A stretch of 64,000 nt of DNA from Isoetes taiwanensis (GCA_021234155.1 JAJEKV010000102.1:2660456-2724455); one strand, 5' to 3'; shown: positions 46,235-58,920, numbered from the stretch's first letter. Notes: generated by a model not told the origin, from the sequence alone. Made by a program: numbers and translations.

Positions 46235-48677
46235 TTATGTATACCTGCTGCAGTATCAGCAACAGCATCATTATGTACTGGGTCATTATCACAGTCAATC
46301 ACCTTAGTAGAATTCTGCACATTTTTTGTGGGAACCTTTGGCATAGATGCTTGCTCCTTGTCTCTGTTTTTATACACAATAGTCTCATAAAAAATCACAT
46401 CTCTGCTAATGATTATTTGCCTCCTTTTCATATCATACATTCTGTATGCCTTAGCTTGTTCGTTATATCCTGCCAAATAGCTTTTTATAGCCCTATCATC
46501 AAGTTTTCTTCTCATTTCTTTTGGAATATGAGTATAACCTACACAACCGTAGGTTTTGAGCATATCATAATTGGGAGTATGACCATTCCACATCTCCTCA
46601 GAAGTTTTGCCTTGAATGCTGGCTGAAGGGAGTTTATTTTGGACTAGTACTGCTATTTTGATAGCCTCATCCCATAAAAAATTAGGCATACCTGATTGCT
46701 TCAACATGGAACGAACAACGTCAAGGATGGTCCTATTTTGTTGAGGGATGAATCTGTGAGTTGTCTCTTTATGCCACGATCCCTGCAATGCTTGTTAAAA
46801 GCTCCAGACAAGAATTCTCCACCTCTATCAGACCTAATACATTTGATTTTCCTTCCAGTTTGCCTTTCAACTTCCTGTTCAAACAGTTTGTAAGCAGCAA
46901 ATGCTTGATCTTTTCGTCTTAACAGATAACATTTGGTTTTTCTAGAGTAGTCATCTATAAATGTGATGAAGTACTTTTTTCCAGTCATGCTTGTTATGTT
47001 TATAGGACCACACAGGTCTGTATATATTAGATCTAAAGTTTCCTTAGCCCTTTTTCTCGATTTCTGAAACTTTAGCCTAGTATGTTTGCCCAACATATAT
47101 CTTTCACACACAAACTCTTCCTCTGGATTTTCTGTGGCAGTAATCATCTTATTTTTTATCATGTATTTGATATTGTTTAGGTGTGTGTGCCCGAGTCTCT
47201 CATGCCATTTTCTGTGAGGGAGCTGTGACAATATTTATTTCACCATCAACTTTCAAATTTTCCAATGCAAATAAGTTTCCAACTCTCTTTGCTAAGAACT
47301 TCAATATATTTCCCATATAGATTTTACATTCAGTTTTCTCAAAAACCACTCTGTAGCCTAAGTCTACTAACTGACTAACTGCTATCAGATTTCTAACAAT
47401 CGAAGCCACACATAAAACATTTTGAAGTTCTACAGGTTCTCCACTTAGATCAAAGATCTCTAGCATTCCAGCTACATTCACTTTTTGTAAATTTCCATCA
47501 CCCATTTGCACGTACTGGACCTCTTGCTTATTTTTCCTTTGAGTTTATTTGGATTCTTGATCACTGATCTTTCAGCTCCTGAATCTAAAACTAGTAAATC
47601 ATTTTTAGAATCCAACTCATTTGCAAATAATGCTTTGAAAATGTTAGAATTCTGAGTTACCTCAACATTTTCGTCTATCTCCTCTTCATGTTCATTGTTT
47701 ATAGTCCTTGCCATATTAATGGCAGCAGCATTTCTTCCCCTGCCTCTTCCCTCATGTTTTGACCCCTTCCATGTCCTCCTCTGAAGCTATCATTATACCC
47801 TCTCCCTCTTCCTTTTGCAAAGTCCTTGGGACTTGAGCAATTTGCTGCCAAATGACCAAACCCACTACAATTGAAGCATTTGTTATCTCGGGTGTTGCTG
47901 TTTTTTGGGCAGTTATTTTTTAAGTGGCCATAGCTATTGCAAACAAAGCATGGTCCCAGCTTACTCTTATCAGTATATTTTCCTTTTCCTTGCTAGCAAA
48001 TAATATTTCAGCATGTTCCTCCTGATCATTAATAATCTGCTTTTGTTCCAACTCAGTTTTGACCATTAGTTCTGCATGTTCTCTACTCGTTGCTACATTC
48101 CTTACTAGAGTAGATAATTGATCAAAACTTGAGAAAGCACGAGCTATAGACATTACCTGGTGATCTTTGGTAATGGTTACCCCAGCAGCCTCCAGATCTG
48201 CCACAAGGTTATCAAACCTTTGAAAAAATTCTGTGATGTTGTCCTTCTCCTGAAATTTCAGATTTCTTAACTCTCTATCCAACACATCCAGTTGAGAGGA
48301 TGTTTTACTCTCATATGTTTTAATCAGGTATTTCCAAATAGCCCTCGGGCTCATACCTCTAACCTTTAGCAATATGCTAGAACCCAGCTTCACGGTTACA
48401 ATGCTCTTAGCTTCAATGAGTTTAGCTGTAACATTCACATCACTACTAGTAATTTCAGTAGAGGTAGATGTACCTTTTGTACTTGAGCTCTCAGCTGTGA
48501 TGATAACTGCATCGTTTTTAATGCTTGTCTCACTGACCTGGTCAACTTCATCAGCATCTCCTGCCACATAGGTCCACAGACCTTCAACCTCCAATACTTC
48601 TTTGATTTTCTCTTTCCACATCTGGAAACCTCCTGTGCCATTAAACACATCTACAACACTTAACAGTTGACATTGTT

Positions 48678-48690
48678 GCTCTGATACCAA
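48678..48690 (-). other. Copia-1 primer-binding site
   Basis: TTGGTATCAGAGC on the minus strand matches the tRNA-iMet complement and directly follows the LTR end TTTTCA with one spacer base. Confidence 0.88.
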
Positions 48691-48691
48691 A

Positions 48692-49255
48692 TGAAAATAT
48701 TTAAATTCAACTAGATAGGACTCTTGTAAGTATTGCTAAAGAATACTTATTCAATGCTAGAATAGCACTATCACATACTATAGTAATGATTGTTAGACAA
48801 TAACCAAAACCATAGGAAAACACTATTCAAATGATATTTGGATGAATCACTATTCACATATAAGGTTCCGAAAGCTCGAGCCTGTTCTACTCAAGAACAG
48901 CTTCTACAATGACCCATCATGATTACACTGTTTCATTATAACTTATAGGGCCAGACCCGGCCGAGCGTTCCGGCCGACTTGGGAATCGTGGCTGGAGTCT
49001 CCATATCTCAAGGGGCTTGCCATATTTGAAATGCCAAATGGCTCCACTTGTTGAATCGATATGCTGTATCCCCGATAATGGTAGCTTAACAAAATGGTAA
49101 TGGTCATTAGGAGATCACAACCCTAGAGACATTAATAGGGTAGACAACATATTATCATGTACACAATGTGTTGACCATTACCAAGCTCACACTGTGCATC
49201 CTGTTTCTCACAACTGATTAACTGTATAGATAATTCATCAGAGAGAATCACACAA
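48692..49255 (-). repeat. Copia-1 5' LTR
   Basis: The 3' end (TTTTCA) is fixed by the PBS. The outer border is uncertain because a different tandem repeat begins at about 49256. No second LTR exists in the window. Confidence 0.6.
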
Positions 49256-50302
49256 GGATCAATATTATAGAATGGGGCTCGCATGAAACCAACAAACCGC
49301 CCGATAGATAGGCTTCTCATTCATCTCAGCAGATTTTCTACAATGGTGGACAGTGGGTAGCCGCACACATGCGAACTACCCACGAAAAATAAAGGGAAAA
49401 TCCAATTATATCATTTGGACCCCAAAAATACAATGCTAATAGATGAGTGGTCGATGTACTGCCAAAAGCTTATCACCGGGATTAAAACCCTCCCTTTCGG
49501 GTTTTCGAGGAAAAACCCTGTTGATAAGCCTTCCGGCAAGGGGCTTGGACAAACGTAAGGCATAGAAATCGGCTCCCAAAACCCCCCATGGAGAAGTCGA
49601 ACAGATGCCGCTTCGCCAACCTTGTACACGCACATCACCAACACAACAAACGAGACAACACAACATACCGTGGGGACCGGGGGTGGAAAAAGCATCACCC
49701 AAATGGAAGAAAAACATGATAAACAATACAATAAACAAAGAAGGGGGGAGGGTGGGTTCAAAGAGAATAAGGTAATGGCGAGAGAAGAGGAAAGCGCCGA
49801 TGGGACGTTGATGCAGAACCGCGCCTAAAATAGCAAAACCCCAACCAGAAAGGGCATGTGCCGCATGCATGCATGCAAGACATGCATGCTCGCCCCATTC
49901 TAGAATGTCGATCCGATGACTCGGATCAATGCGATTCTAGAATGGGGCTCGCATGAAACCAACAAACCGCCCGAATACCAGAGAACTTCCTTATCAAACT
50001 AGAATCGAGGACGAAGGTCACAGGATGAAGGCTAAAGAAGGGCCGAGGCCGAGAAAGGACATGCCACAGTATGCCAAATGAGCCAAACCAAGCAGGAAGA
50101 AGCCCCTCCCCTGCCTGGAAACAAATCAAAGAGAATAAGGTACTGCTGAGAGAAGAGGAAGCGCCGATGAGAGGTTGATGCAGAACCGCGCCTAAAATAG
50201 CAAAACCCCAACCAGAAAGGGCATGCGCCGCATGCATGCATGCAAGACATGCATGCTCGCCCCATTCTAGAATGTCGATCCGATGACTCGGATCGATGCG
50301 AT
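49256..50302. repeat. Tandem repeat of unknown class, two units with different cores
   Basis: Units begin at 49256 and 49923. They share a left arm of about 55 bp (containing TAGAATGGGGCTCGCATG) and a right arm of about 175 bp (49760-49935 and 50128-50302), while their middles are unrelated or deleted. The right arm holds a perfect hairpin GCATGCATG-CAAGA-CATGCATGC, then CCCCATTCTAGA, which is the inverse of TCTAGAATGGGG at the unit start, and a second hairpin GATCCGA-TGAC-TCGGATC. Confidence 0.8.
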
Positions 50303-50325
50303 TATAATTAGCATGGATTTTCTTC

Positions 50326-50350
50326 ATTAAGAACAAGGTTCTCAATTTTG
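50326..50350. repeat. 25-bp direct repeat, right copy
   Basis: Identical to 45587-45611. Confidence 0.92.
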
Positions 50351-52164
50351 CAGTGATCAACATTGTGTTGGTATTTCCCTCCATGGTTGGGTCTGGAACT
50401 ACGATCCAAAAATTAGTTGTCCGCCATGTAGCATGGAGTTGGCAAAGTCCCGTCCCAGGACCATTCCACCTGTCTTGTTCTGCACATGTTGTGCATTTGT
50501 GTCCTTTTCTTTTGCATATAACATCACATGGCCTTGCCCCGTTGTGTGCAAATTAATCTAGAGCTTGATTGACTTGTTAACTTGTTTGCTTTCACTTGCT
50601 ATTGCAAACAGGTTTTTGAGCTACCCAGTTAGGGACATGACATTTTGTTGCAATATTCTTTAATTACTAAGCATCTAGGATTGTTGACCTGGTATGTATT
50701 CCTAAAATGTACCTAGGATCCATTTATATCTTTGTGCGATGTGGTCGATGGAAGATTTTAGCATTTTGTGTTGGATCAATATTGACCATATTCTAACTTG
50801 GTGATGACGTATCATCTATGGACGAGATTCCATGTTAATGACATGGATCAACGATGGCCAGGATACTTTACAATGGGTGCTCTTTAGGATGTTTTACCCT
50901 TCTAATTAAAATTGGAGTTTTATTATGTTTGCCATTTTTCACATTCCCACGCTTGGATGTTTATTTTTTTTTAGCACTTTATTGCTTTCTTGTCACTTAC
51001 ACATCTCAAGATTGGATTGTGTGGTTGGTCCATTTTTCCATGTTTATGAGGTCTGTGGGTTTAATTGGCATTGTTCGTCTATTGACATGATGCATGGATG
51101 CTTTGACATCTCTCATAACCAGACAACTTATGGGTGTTTTCCATTTGATTTTGTTGGGCATGTTCTAGGGAATGTATGAGCTTACCTCCGCAAATTTACT
51201 TTTTTCTTTACGTTTCAAAGTCATTTGCTCAAGTTGCTCATTTTTCCATCTCTATTACTTACATGTTATTAGTAATGGTGCCCACTTCTTATTTTAGCAG
51301 TACACATAGAATCTTTTATTTCATTCCTTCCTTATGTTCCTTAGAGGCAGTTGTGTAGTTCTACTATCATAATTTCTGTTTGGAGTTTGTTTGAAGCGGT
51401 ATTCAATGATGTGCACATTTTGATATGCATTCATATGGTTTCATTGGTTCATTCACAGTTGGCATCTGCTTCTTCTTTCAATGCTTCGGAATGGATCTTA
51501 GTTTAGATAATGGGTCGTTTGTTGCTAATGGCATCGTTGCAAAGTTTTGATAATGGGTCATCTATTGCTTATTGCATCATTGCAAGCTTTCTTAGGTGCT
51601 TTCTTTTTAGTTGTCAAGTTTTATTGCACAAGGTTCACTTCCACCATTGTTTTGGCAAAAAAAATTTTTTTTTAAAGAACTGTGTCATCAATATATTAAA
51701 AGAATGATAATGTTACAAAGCAAGTGAGGAGGAAGGAGTTGTTTTGTCGATGGTTTCATAGATTTACTTTTTCAACGGGGTTTAATTTTGAGCGTTGTTT
51801 GCATGTGGCAGTGCTTCTATATTGCGGTCCCTTTCTTACAGCCATTCATTTACTTGGCCACATATTATTTATTATATTGATGAGCCATCTCTTCTGGTAC
51901 TCTGGGACATTTTTCTTGATTTTTTTTGTCCTTTTCCCCTTTTTTCGGTTCGAGTACTTTTCTTGGTTGAAACAAGGCTGAAAATTTATAATTTTCACTT
52001 CTTGGTTCCAGATTTCTATGATCTAATTGCTGGCCTTATAGAGACTAGCCACTTTCATGAATTCCGACAAAACGAGCTCTAAATGGATACCAAAATCTTT
52101 ACAATTCTCAGGCAGAAGACAAGATTAACTTGTGGTTTTTTGCAAGGTTCTTCATCTGACCTTT
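50351..52164. other. T-rich, no gene seen
   Basis: Only short frames without domains. Sequence looks like ancient repeat decay. Confidence 0.55.
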
Positions 52165-52280
52165 GGAACTACTTAGTCTCCAAACAAGTTAATCCCGAAT
52201 ACACTTAGTCTCCACACAAGTTTTCCTGACAATAGTCTCCACGCAAGTTTTCTTGACAATCTCTTCACTCCCGAATACAC
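52165..52280. repeat. Short minisatellite (TAGTCTCCACRCAAGTTTT units)
   Basis: Three to four degenerate copies of a 25-35 bp unit, with CCCGAATACAC interspersed twice. Confidence 0.8.
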
Positions 52281-52681
52281 CTTTGTCCCTAGCACTGTTG
52301 AATTTAAGACATAAATCATTGTTTCTTGGCTTGAAAAATTCGTTGATTCTAAAAACATTGCTGCTTCAAGCATTTTCTGCATTGATTGTGAGTGGTCAGA
52401 CTCCAAATTTTGTGGAAGTATACACCGAGCAACATTTGGGTTCAAATGATGGGAATTCTCCTTGATTTCTTGAAACTTGAATTTGATATGATTCTGTTGT
52501 GTCTTGATTGTAATTCGATGTTAAATAGATGGCATTCCAATTATTTCTTCTGTTGGCAGACCTCCTTGTCTTATTTTTTCCTCCTTCCGCTTAATTTTCT
52601 TCATTTCCTTGCTTTGCATCCTTTTGCCTTCCTCTTTCCCCTTGTTTTTTTTCCTTATTGCTTCCACCTGAGCTTTTTTAT

Positions 52682-53262
52682 TATGGCCAATTCTGTACCC
52701 CAAAATCATTCGCCAAACCCAAAAGTTGAGTCTCTAAAACTTCTTCATCAGTTCATGAGCTTATCTTCATCCCAACCAGGCACTCTACTTCTTCAGTTAA
52801 GTTCTTTCCTTAAAAATCCTTCTCATGTGCTCAAATTTGATGATTTTATTGATAGTTCAGTTTTGCCAAAAGAAATGTTCCATTTTTCAAGCTATCCTCT
52901 AGTTTGGGACAACTTAACCAAAGATCCAGGCCCAGATCATGTCATCCCAGCCCTTGATGCCAATGGAGTCAGAATTCAAACTGGCCCCCAATGACCCAGA
53001 GATTTTTTATGGTCAAAACGTGACTTGGCTAATAAACTTGACAACTTCAAGTCAACGATCCCTCCTCCCACTGTTCTTTTCAAAGGTATTACCTTAAACT
53101 CACCCTCAATTGCTTCTAAAATTCAATCTTTGTCAAATCTTATTGTTACGATGAGGATCGACTCGGTAGGGTTAAAAATTGACAGACTTTGGGACCAACC
53201 GTTTAAAATACACAAAGGAGTTTCCATAAGCTCTATCTACTAGCTAAATTGGTTGAAAGTGG
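52682..53262 (+). pseudogene. LINE C ORF1, N-terminal part
   Basis: From ATG at 52682 (MANSVPQNHSPNPK) through a TGA at 52992 to the DUF4283 core GITLNSPSIASKIQSLS, LKIDRLW...IHKGVSISS. This aligns with 2104-2310 of LINE B. It stops being LINE-like at about 53265, in the middle of DUF4283, and passes straight into Copia gag sequence. Confidence 0.75.
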
Positions 53263-54902
53263 TAACTCAACTGAAATTGAACAAAAGCTTATGATTGAAA
53301 ATGAGAATGAAGAGGATGAGGAGTCTGCTGAAGTGCTTGTTGTCAAGAAAGGAAAGGGGAGTTATGACAAAGGCAGGCAGATTGGACCCTGTTATGGGTG
53401 TGGTGAAGTTGGACACTTAAAATTTAACTGTCCAAAGAATACTAGAACATGTTTTACATGTGGAGGTGTAGGCCATGTGGCGTCAAAATGTCCAACCCTT
53501 AAAGATAGTGGCAGGGGCAGGGGCAGGGGCAGAGGCAAATCAAATAGCTGGAGCATGAATAGAGGAAAGGGCAGGGGCTCTAAGGCTGCACATACTAATG
53601 TAGCAGTAGTGGAATCTGAAGAAGAAGACTCCGAGGAAGAGATAACCATTGTTTTTGCAAATTGCTTGAGCCAGAAATATAATGCTAAAACATCTTTCAT
53701 TGTAGATTCGGGAGCTGAAAGGACAATCTTAGATTCCACAGATTTGCTCACAAGGAAGGATAAGAAGACACATTTGAAGAGCATACGCGTAGGAGATGGA
53801 AGAATAAAGGAAGTTGAAACTGCAGGAATGCTTAAATTATTTGATTTGCAAGGAAAGCCAATAGAGATTGAAAAAGTATTGTGTGTACCTTCTATTGTCA
53901 AAAATCTGATTTCAGTAAGTCAATTAGTTGACTTGGATTACCAAGTGCTATTTGACAAGCATGTATGCAAAATTGTGAAGGATAATAAAATCTGTTTTTT
54001 GGCTAAAAGAGTTGGTGATCTTTTTGAAATGAGTACATGTGAAACAATTCCAATGATAAATGTTGCATCAGTCCCAACCTTGAAGACCTGGCATGAACGT
54101 TTGGGACATACAAATATGAAAAATGTAAAGGCATTAAGTAAATTGGGGTATATTGATGCAATGAATGAGGAGCAACATAACTTTGTGTGCAGGGGATGCA
54201 TGATAGGAAAGAGCACGATACTTCCTTTTTCTAGAAGACACAAAAGAGCAGAGATGCCTTTAGAGCTGATTCACACTGACATATGTGGTCCTCTCAACAA
54301 AAGAAGCTGCACTGGAAAAAGGTACTTCATTACATTTATAGACGATTTTACTAGGAAGGCAAAATGTTATTGTTTGTCAAGAAAAATTGAAGCCTTAAGA
54401 GCATTCAAGGAGTATGTCACTGAAGTAGAGAGAGAAACAGGGTACAAAGTAAAATGTCTGAGGTCAGACAGAGGAGGGGAATATATTTCAAGAAAATTTA
54501 AAGCATTTTGTACTGCAAAAGGAATAAGAAGGCAGCTAACATGTAGATATTCTCCCCAGCAGAATGGGGTGGCTGAAAGAAAGAATAGAACATGTCTAAA
54601 TGCTGTTAGAGCCATGCTTAAGCATGCTGGTCTGCCAAATAAGCTTTGGGAAGAAGCTTTGAAGGCTGCAATTTACATACAGAATAGACTACCAAGTGTT
54701 AGTATTGATGGAGAAATACCAGAAACATTATGGTCAAATAAAATACCATCATATCAAGGTTTTAGAACTTATGGATGTATGGCTTATGTTCATATACCAG
54801 AGGAGTTAAGAAGCAAATTGGATGATAGGGCACAAGTTGCATTCCTAGTTGGTTATGATGAAGAGGCAAAGGCTTATAGATTATTTGAACCAAATAAAGG
54901 GA

Positions 54903-54994
54903 AGATAATTATAAGCAGAGATGTTGTATTTGTTGAGGAACAATTGTAAGATAATTATAAGCAGAGATATTGTATTTGTTGAAGAACAATTGTA
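54903..54994. repeat. 46-bp tandem duplication inside Copia-2 pol
   Basis: Two adjacent 46-bp units (54903-54948 and 54949-54994) differ at two bases. Since 46 is not a multiple of three, the duplication ends the integrase frame with a TAA. Confidence 0.95.
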
Positions 54995-56913
54995 TAAAGA
55001 CAGGAAGGAGCCTAAGTTTGCAAAATCAGACCGAGATAATAATGAGGAAATTGTTAAACCTGACATAGATCTCAGCAGTGATGAAGAAGACTTTGATAAG
55101 TCTGAAAGTTGTGAAAATAAAACATAAAAGGTGAATATTGTAGGGGAGAACAATTTAAATATGCCAATACAAGGTGAAGGAAGCACAACAAGACAAAGAA
55201 AAAGGATGACTGAGGCTAAAAGGTTAAGGAAAGAATTAGAAGACAAAGGCATTAGAATCAATGAGCTTGGAAGAGAAGAAGATGGGAAAAGTAAAAGATT
55301 AGAAATTCTTGAAGAAGAAATAGCTCCAGCCTTAATGGCAGTATTGGACAGTAATGTACCTTTGACATATGAAGAAGCTATAAAAAATGAAAATAGCAAG
55401 CAATGGGAAAAGGCAATGTCAGAAGAAATGCAAGCATTTATAAGAACTAAAACGTATGAAGTGGTGAACAAACCAGAAAATAGGAACATTGCAGGAAATA
55501 AGTGGCTGTTCAAAGTAAAGGAACTACCTAATGGGGAAAGAAAGTTTAAGGCAAGACTTGTGGCTCAGGGTTTTTCCCAGCAAAAGGGAGTGGATTACAA
55601 TGACACTTATTCACCAATAGTGAAAATGGCAAGCATAAGGATAATGTTGACACTAGCAAATTCTTTGAATCTATAAATTCATCATATGGACGTGAGCACT
55701 GCATTTCTCAATGCTGAATTAGAAGAAGAAATTTTCATGAAACCTCCAAAAGGGTTTGAAGAAAAGGAGGGGAAAATTTGGAAGCTAAAGAAGGCGGTTT
55801 ATGGGCTTAAACAATCACCCAGGGCTTGGTATAAGTGCATGGATAGGTATTTAATGGAGCAGGAATTTATGAAATTAAATGGAGATGGAAACTTGTACAT
55901 CTTCAAACAAGGTGAGCAGTTTTGTCTAATAGCTTTATATGTTGATGATTGTGTAATGTTCTCAAATAATGTAGATTGTTTGGGAACTTGCAAAAATCTG
56001 CTGAAATCCAGGTTTAAGATGACTGACTTAGGTGAATTGAAGAAATTTTTGGGAATTAAAGTCATGAGGAATCGAGATGACAAAGTTATAAGTCTCAGCC
56101 AAGCAGATTATATACAAGGCATTCTAGAAGGATTCAATATGTCAGAATGTAATATTGCAAATACACCATTGGTACCAGGTCATAAGATCAGCCAGAAGAT
56201 GTGTTCTAACACAGAGGAAGAAATACAATACATGAAAAGAGTTCCATATGGGGGTTTGATTGGATGTTTGCTGCATATAGCAACAGCAAGAAGGCCAGAC
56301 ATAGCCTTTGCAGTAAATTTGTTGAGCAGGTATAATAATAACCCTGGGGGGAGCAGCCAAAAGAATATTAAGATATTTAAAGGGGACAATGGATTATGAG
56401 ATAAAGGTTGTATGCTTGATGCATATGCAGATGCAGACTGGGGTGGAGACCCTGACAATAGGCATTCAACATCTGGATACATAGTAATGATTGGAGAGAA
56501 TCCAGTAAGCTGGAAATGCAAGAAACAAAATATTGTGGCATTGTCAAGCGCTGAAGCAGAATATTCTGCTATTGCATTGGCAGCTAAGGAGATTATTTGG
56601 ATAAGAAGGTTAATGGAAGAATTTGGAATAAGAAGTTGTGAACCAACAGTATTATGGTATGACAGTGCTAGTGGAATAGCTATAACAAAAAATCCCGTGC
56701 TTCATGAAAGATCAAAGCACATAGAGACGAAATAGCATTGTATTAGGGAGATGGTACAAAGACAAATTATTTCTGTGAATTATGTGTCAACTGAAGATCA
56801 AATGGCAGATTTACTGACTAAAGCCCTCAGGGAACCAAGGTTTAACAGGTTAAGAGAAAAAATAAAAATACAAGCTGCTGAAGTCTGCAACAAACATGTA
56901 CAAGAATATTCAA

Positions 56914-56924
56914 TGAAAGGGGAG
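56914..56924 (+). other. Copia-2 polypurine tract
   Basis: TGAAAGGGGAG immediately before TGATGGAAATGG, the likely 3' LTR start. Confidence 0.75.
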
Positions 56925-57510
56925 TGATGGAAATGGTAGAACAATCACTTAACCTAAGGTGAGTTGTGAATCATTGAATATTCATAAACCTATAGACTAT
57001 GGTCTTAGGTTGTAAAATATTAACTTGTGATTTATCCCATAAACCTAGCTCGGTGAACAGTGTCACCGACCAGGTGGTTGCAAAACCATGGATCTAGCCA
57101 CCGTCAGGCTGATCCTAAGGTGCCGATTCTTGGATCACTGCTAAGCGGTGATCCCATAACATGTATAAGTAGAATTCTAAGGTGAACATGTGATCGGACA
57201 GTTTACAATGATTGATCAAAGGTTGCCTTCTAAGTATATGATTGAGTTGCTAATGGTTAAGCTAAATATTGCCTGTGTATAACATGTGTATTATTGGTTG
57301 AATAGTGAATTAAATTTGATCAAATTCCTTTCAAATAATACATCCTCTTGGGACCTTGTCGATCCAAGATTTGCACCTTGATCAACACCCGGATATAAAT
57401 ACTTGTGGTCTGGACCTCCAGAGTTGTTTGATGGCACAACTCAGCCCTTCAAAAGACAACTCAAAGGTTTATAGAATGCTGGGGCAGAATGATGTCTGTG
57501 TTTAGAACAA
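56925..57510 (+). repeat. Copia-2 3' LTR (right end uncertain)
   Basis: Begins TGATGGAAATGG after the PPT and contains a GGATATAAATAC promoter-like box near 57390. No 5' LTR partner is present, so the right border is a guess. Confidence 0.6.
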
Positions 57511-58299
57511 TTCAAGCTCCTTGGGCAACTTGTTTTGCAAGGAGTTCAATTTGATATGGATGAAGGAAAATAAGAATAAAATAGATGAAAATGCTCAATA
57601 AGTTTTGAGCTAGATAAAAGGATTGAAGAAACAAACAGCCGTCCTTTTATATTTCATACAAAAATAACGGGATTGAATCAAAGCACTGGATCAACAACAA
57701 TTTTTATAGACGAAGGTAACTGAATTTCAAAAAATGATGGATAATAACAAAATATTTCTTCTCTGACAAAGCTACAATGCAAGACCTCTTGCACAATGGC
57801 CCATGAACATTTCCTTTAAGTCTTCTCCTTTTTATTTGAGCAATCCACCAAGCTCCTTCAAGAATCAAGAAATCTTGGCCCTTAACCGACCTTACCAACA
57901 ATTGTGATTGACTATCCTTTTTAAGGAAAGCCAAATCGGTCGAGGTCTATTCTTGGGACACCGTGTGAAAATATGCTTGAAAAAAGATTGTTCCATGATC
58001 TCATCCTATGGGCATATGTTGTATAGGCTAGGGAAAAAGAATTCAGAGATTTAAGAAGACATAGGAAAATCAAATTTTGAGAATAAGCAAGCAAATATAT
58101 GAAAATAGCTAATGTTATAAGAGCAAATGGGAAGTCTAAGGAAATAACAACGGCAAAATGATAAAAAATGTTGGCCACGAAAAGTGGGCCAACAGACCTT
58201 AAAATTGGCAAGCAGTTAAATATGTCTATTATTAAGAGGAAAAAATTGGGATCCTTTGCTAGATAATCATTTGCTGGATTACATTCCATCCTCAAACTC
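57511..58299. other. No supported gene
   Basis: A 76-codon (57704-57934) and a hydrophobic 124-codon (57921-58295) minus-strand frame exist without recognisable domains. Confidence 0.5.
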
Positions 58300-58920
58300 T
58301 AAATATACGTAATCAAACAAGCAGCAAGGTCAGAATAGTGTCTTCTGCACTTTAGAAGATTCTATATTTCCAATCCACTCAGTATTTTCTGGAATAATTC
58401 TTTGGTAATTCAACATCCATATCTGACCATCAGCCTCATGTGCTTTGTCCGAAAAGAAGTGGAAACACTCCTTTTAGATTTAATTGTGCCTTGCTAAACT
58501 CCAATCACTTCTGTGAGATTTCAGGGCTTTCTTTAGCAGTCTACCCAGAGCTAACAATATGAATTCTATGGCCAAGGTCTATGCTAATATCAAAGCCTCT
58601 AAAAATTGGACAAAAGCCTGGTCAAAGAATAAATATTAGCAAAGGAATGTGAAGAAAAACGCTTCCTTGCAGGAAATAAGGGTAAAAATTGGTTTGTAGA
58701 CTGATCCCTTAAATATCAGCCTTCATCTTAAAGAGAGTGATCTAGAGAAAACTATTAAAAACATTGAAGAGATTGAAGCCAAAGGAGCTGCAATAAAATG
58801 CAAGTTTAAGTATCACAACCACATGGACTATGGCAATTCCAAGTTTTTCTTCAAAGTTGCCAAAAATAGACTGACGGGGAATAATATTTTCCTGTCCAGA
58901 ATGTCAATGGAGAAACGTCC
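58300..58920 (+). pseudogene. LINE D ORF2 fragment (endonuclease end and linker)
   Basis: SDHQPHVLCPKRSGN near 58420 is the C-terminal SDH motif of the APE endonuclease, followed by PFRFNCALLNSNHF. The linker YGNSKFFFKVAKNRL near 58825 parallels STKFFFRVAKSRM of LINE B. No RT follows; unrelated sequence begins near 58920. Confidence 0.7.

Larger units (their letters stand above)
45612..48690 (-). pseudogene. Copia-1 gag-pol
   Basis: Gag (48690-47990) has the FQMWK and NLKFQEKDNITEFFQRF cores and two CCHC knuckles (CFVCNSYGHLKNNC; CFNCSGFGHLAANC). The protease has LVLDSGAERSVI near 47580. Integrase has HERLGH, YTDLCGP and RSDRGGEF. Two key defects are visible: the zinc site CxxC reads CERY, and about seven residues including the third catalytic Glu (expected in QQNGVAERKN) are deleted near 46745, leaving PQQNRTI. 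The RT begins WKSAMEEEL..F..T.TYEVV..P and stops after KLTSVRVLLAFA. Several frameshifts. Confidence 0.85.
45612..49255 (-). mobile_element. Copia-1, 3'-truncated Ty1/Copia element
   Basis: Minus-strand order: LTR (about 49255-48692), PBS, gag, protease, integrase, start of RT. The element is cut off at 45612 inside the RT fingers, losing the YVDD box, RNase H, PPT and 3' LTR. The cut coincides with a 25-bp direct repeat whose partner is at 50326. Confidence 0.85.
53263..56924 (+). pseudogene. Copia-2 gag-pol, lacking 5' LTR and most of gag
   Basis: The 566-codon frame (53249-54949) has two CCHC knuckles (CYGCGEVGHLKFNC, CFTCGGVGHVASKC), protease IVDSGAERTI, and an integrase with an intact HHCC (HERLGH...CRGCMIGK), HTDICGP, RSDRGGEY and QQNGVAERKN. 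A 46-bp tandem duplication then breaks the frame. RT follows at 55131-56399 (HMDVSTAFLNAEL, LYVDDCVMF), with a TAA at 55674 and a frameshift in a G run near 56347. RNase H (YADADWGGDPD, KNIVALSSAEAEY-like, SKHIETK) has a TAG at 56733. It would encode all replication enzymes but is dead as it stands. Confidence 0.9.

Noticed and set aside
49411..50384. Minus-strand ORFs of 116-152 codons with a repeated CMHAAHALSGWGF segment
   Set aside because: The repetition follows from the tandem DNA repeat; frames diverge outside the shared arm and no domain is seen.
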